Below are positions 62,672 to 64,000 of a stretch of DNA of 64,000 nucleotides, in pieces (the first letter of the stretch is position 1; every line of letters starts with the position of its first letter). The stretch comes from Salegentibacter sp. 24 (GTDB lineage: Bacteria > Bacteroidota > Bacteroidia > Flavobacteriales > Flavobacteriaceae). Below the pieces are notes generated by a model, which searched no databases, was not told the DNA's origin, and was given only the letters and a program-made list of their open reading frames with translations. The translations under genes and the position numbers were made by a program. The DNA lies in NCBI RefSeq assembly GCF_004362395.1, contig NZ_SNWE01000007.1, forward strand, positions 119,066-183,065, written 5' to 3'.

Positions 62672-63853
62672 ATGAAAACGATAGATAAGATCCCCACGGG
62701 CAAAATTGGACGAACTTCTAAACTGGTGCAAACCGGGGTGAAATTAGGAGGCAATTACCTAAAATATTACAGCAAAAGAGCTTTCAATTCAGAGCTTACC
62801 CGCGATGAGTTGGACCAGAGCAATGCCGATGATATTTATGACAGCCTTAAAAGCTTAAAAGGAAGCGCCTTAAAAGTAGCTCAGATGCTTTCAATGGAAA
62901 AAAGTCTTTTGCCAAGTGCTTATGTGGAGAAATTCAGCCTTGCACAATTCAGTGTACCGCCACTCTCTGCACCCCTGGTAAGGAAGACCTTTAAAAAATA
63001 TAACGGAGCTTACCCTGAAGAACTTTACGATAAATTTGCAACTGAATCAGTGAATGCGGCCAGTATAGGCCAGGTTCATAAGGCCGAGAAAGATGGGAAA
63101 AAACTTGCTGTGAAAATTCAATATCCCGGCGTTGCAGATAGTATAAGTTCTGACCTGGCGATGGTTAAACCAATTGCCACCAGAATGTTTAATCTTCAGG
63201 GTAAAGATTCCGCAAAATACTTCAAAGAAGTGGAAGGGAAGTTATTGGAAGAAACCGATTATATCCTGGAAGTAAAGCAGAGCAAGGAAATTTCTGAGGC
63301 CTGCGCACATATTCCAAATCTTAAGTTTCCCAGGTATTATCAGGACTTATCCAGTGAGCGAATCATCACGATGGATTGGATGGATGGAAAGCATTTAAGT
63401 GAATTTGCCAAGGAGAATAGAGATCAGGAGAAAGCTAATAAAGTGGGACAGGCACTTTGGGATTTTTATATGTTTCAAATGCATGGACTTAAAGAAGTTC
63501 ACGCCGATCCCCACCCGGGAAATTTTCTTATAGATAAAGAAGCGAACCTGATCGCCATTGATTTTGGTTGTATCAAACAGGTGCCCGATGATTTTTATGT
63601 GCCGTATTTTGAATTGGCAAAAAAAGAAAATATCAATAATCCTGAATTTTTCAATGAAAAATTATTTGAACTGGAAATATTGAGAGAGGACGATTCTGAA
63701 AGGGAAATCAAGTATTTTTCAGAATTATTTTACCAGATGTTGAATTTATTTACCAGTCCCTTTCACCAGGAAACTTTTGATTTCGCGGATGAAACATTCT
63801 GGAATTCAATAACGGCTCTTAGTGAAAAATATAGTAACCTGAGTTCGACGTAA
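62672..63853 (+). CDS. AarF/ABC1/UbiB-family atypical kinase, C-terminus replaced by IS sequence
   Basis: 393 residues here. ABC1 motifs: LKGSALKVAQMLSMEK (the KxGQ helix, with Ala for Gly), VNAASIGQVHKAE (A-rich loop in place of a P-loop), LAVKIQYPGV (lysine), LLEETDYILEVKQSKE, VHADPHPGNFLI (catalytic loop) and AIDFGCIKQV (DFG). It should end about 40-50 residues later; instead, after EKYSN it reads LSST and stops in what looks like IS DNA. UbiB-like kinases support quinone synthesis or lipid traffic. The core is complete, so partial function is possible. Confidence 0.88.
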   Translation: MKTIDKIPTGKIGRTSKLVQTGVKLGGNYLKYYSKRAFNSELTRDELDQSNADDIYDSLKSLKGSALKVAQMLSMEKSLLPSAYVEKFSLAQFSVPPLSAPLVRKTFKKYNGAYPEELYDKFATESVNAASIGQVHKAEKDGKKLAVKIQYPGVADSISSDLAMVKPIATRMFNLQGKDSAKYFKEVEGKLLEETDYILEVKQSKEISEACAHIPNLKFPRYYQDLSSERIITMDWMDGKHLSEFAKENRDQEKANKVGQALWDFYMFQMHGLKEVHADPHPGNFLIDKEANLIAIDFGCIKQVPDDFYVPYFELAKKENINNPEFFNEKLFELEILREDDSEREIKYFSELFYQMLNLFTSPFHQETFDFADETFWNSITALSEKYSNLSST

Positions 63854-64000
63854 GAAAAGTAGTTTTTTAGCATGAAAAAAGCAGAAATATGGTTATATTT
63901 AAGTGTCTGAAAACCAAAATACTAACCTAATTTCTGCTTATGATTTCTACTGATAAAATTACTGAAATTTTCTGTTCTATCGATGACTTTTGTAAAGTTT
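63842..64000 (+). mobile_element. Left end of an IS982-family insertion sequence, cut by the window
   Basis: From about 63842 the AarF reading frame loses similarity. An ATG at 63940 opens MISTDKITEIFCSIDDFCKV to the window edge, the typical N-terminus of IS982-family transposases. The 98 bp before it would be the IS left end and leader. The exact terminal repeat cannot be fixed without the other end. Confidence 0.75.
63940..64000 (+). CDS. IS982-family transposase, N-terminal 20 residues
   Basis: Starts at ATG 63940 and runs off the right edge. The visible sequence, with TDKITEIFCSIDDFCK, fits the family start (KITEIFCxxDDFC). Confidence 0.7.
   Translation, partial: MISTDKITEIFCSIDDFCKV

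Overview
The window is chromosomal DNA from a member of the Bacteroidetes, most likely a marine Flavobacteriaceae of the Gramella/Salegentibacter/Zunongwangia type. The evidence is a SusC/SusD pair, SprB-like and DUF4369 proteins, malate:quinone oxidoreductase, Bacteroidetes promoters (TTG then about 19 nt then TAnnTTTG), almost no Shine-Dalgarno sequences except a very strong one before rpsU, and the gene order rpsU-xerC-hpf-tRNAs-tuf-tRNA-Trp-secE-nusG-rplKAJL-rpoBC. The genus is an inference from overall resemblance; no 16S gene is present.

Layout. 1-3321: end of a SusC/SusD glycan or peptide uptake locus on the minus strand. 3322-6120: about 1 kb of non-coding DNA dense in perfect inverted repeats, then an XRE regulator, a 95-residue protein and a zeta-toxin-like kinase (a likely three-gene toxin-antitoxin module). 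6277-10409: PspC protein, an AGCS sodium:amino-acid symporter with an unusual exported N-terminal extension, and an acyl-CoA dehydrogenase. 10433-25506: the translation/transcription core (rpsU, xerC, hpf, five tRNAs, tuf, secE, nusG, four ribosomal proteins, rpoB, rpoC). 25514-29260: accessory island with the 3' end of a group II intron, a Fic protein with a perfect palindromic operator, HigBA, a truncated-looking HExxH protein and a frameshifted carboxypeptidase-like-domain protein. 29297-51615: ordinary chromosome (SWIM/SNF2 helicase, DUF3467, Ppx/GppA, APC permease, prfC, idi-queD-bcp, second tRNA-Thr, mqo, OFA-type MFS, DUF819, a five-gene SPFH/Band 7 operon, S1/P1 nuclease, AlkB). 51621-55919: a nested scrap heap. 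Two pieces of one IS4-family transposase lie in the right order with matching ends and a 10-bp direct repeat outside them, and between them sit a DUF4143 ATPase with 33-bp-spaced upstream repeats, an integrase tail, another IS end, a decayed small membrane protein and a TA pair whose toxin has a nonsense mutation. 56038-64000: hybrid TPR histidine kinase, SRAP protein, HtpG, TetR regulator plus an AarF/ABC1 kinase whose end is cut by an IS982-family element that runs off the window.

How it works together. The core operons supply translation and RNA polymerase, with hairpins at rplL-rpoB and rpoB-rpoC that probably set subunit stoichiometry. The accessory blocks are small selfish or stress modules, and nearly every intact one carries its own visible operator-like repeat. 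Several are broken by single-base changes, which suggests repeated insertion followed by decay beside highly expressed core genes.
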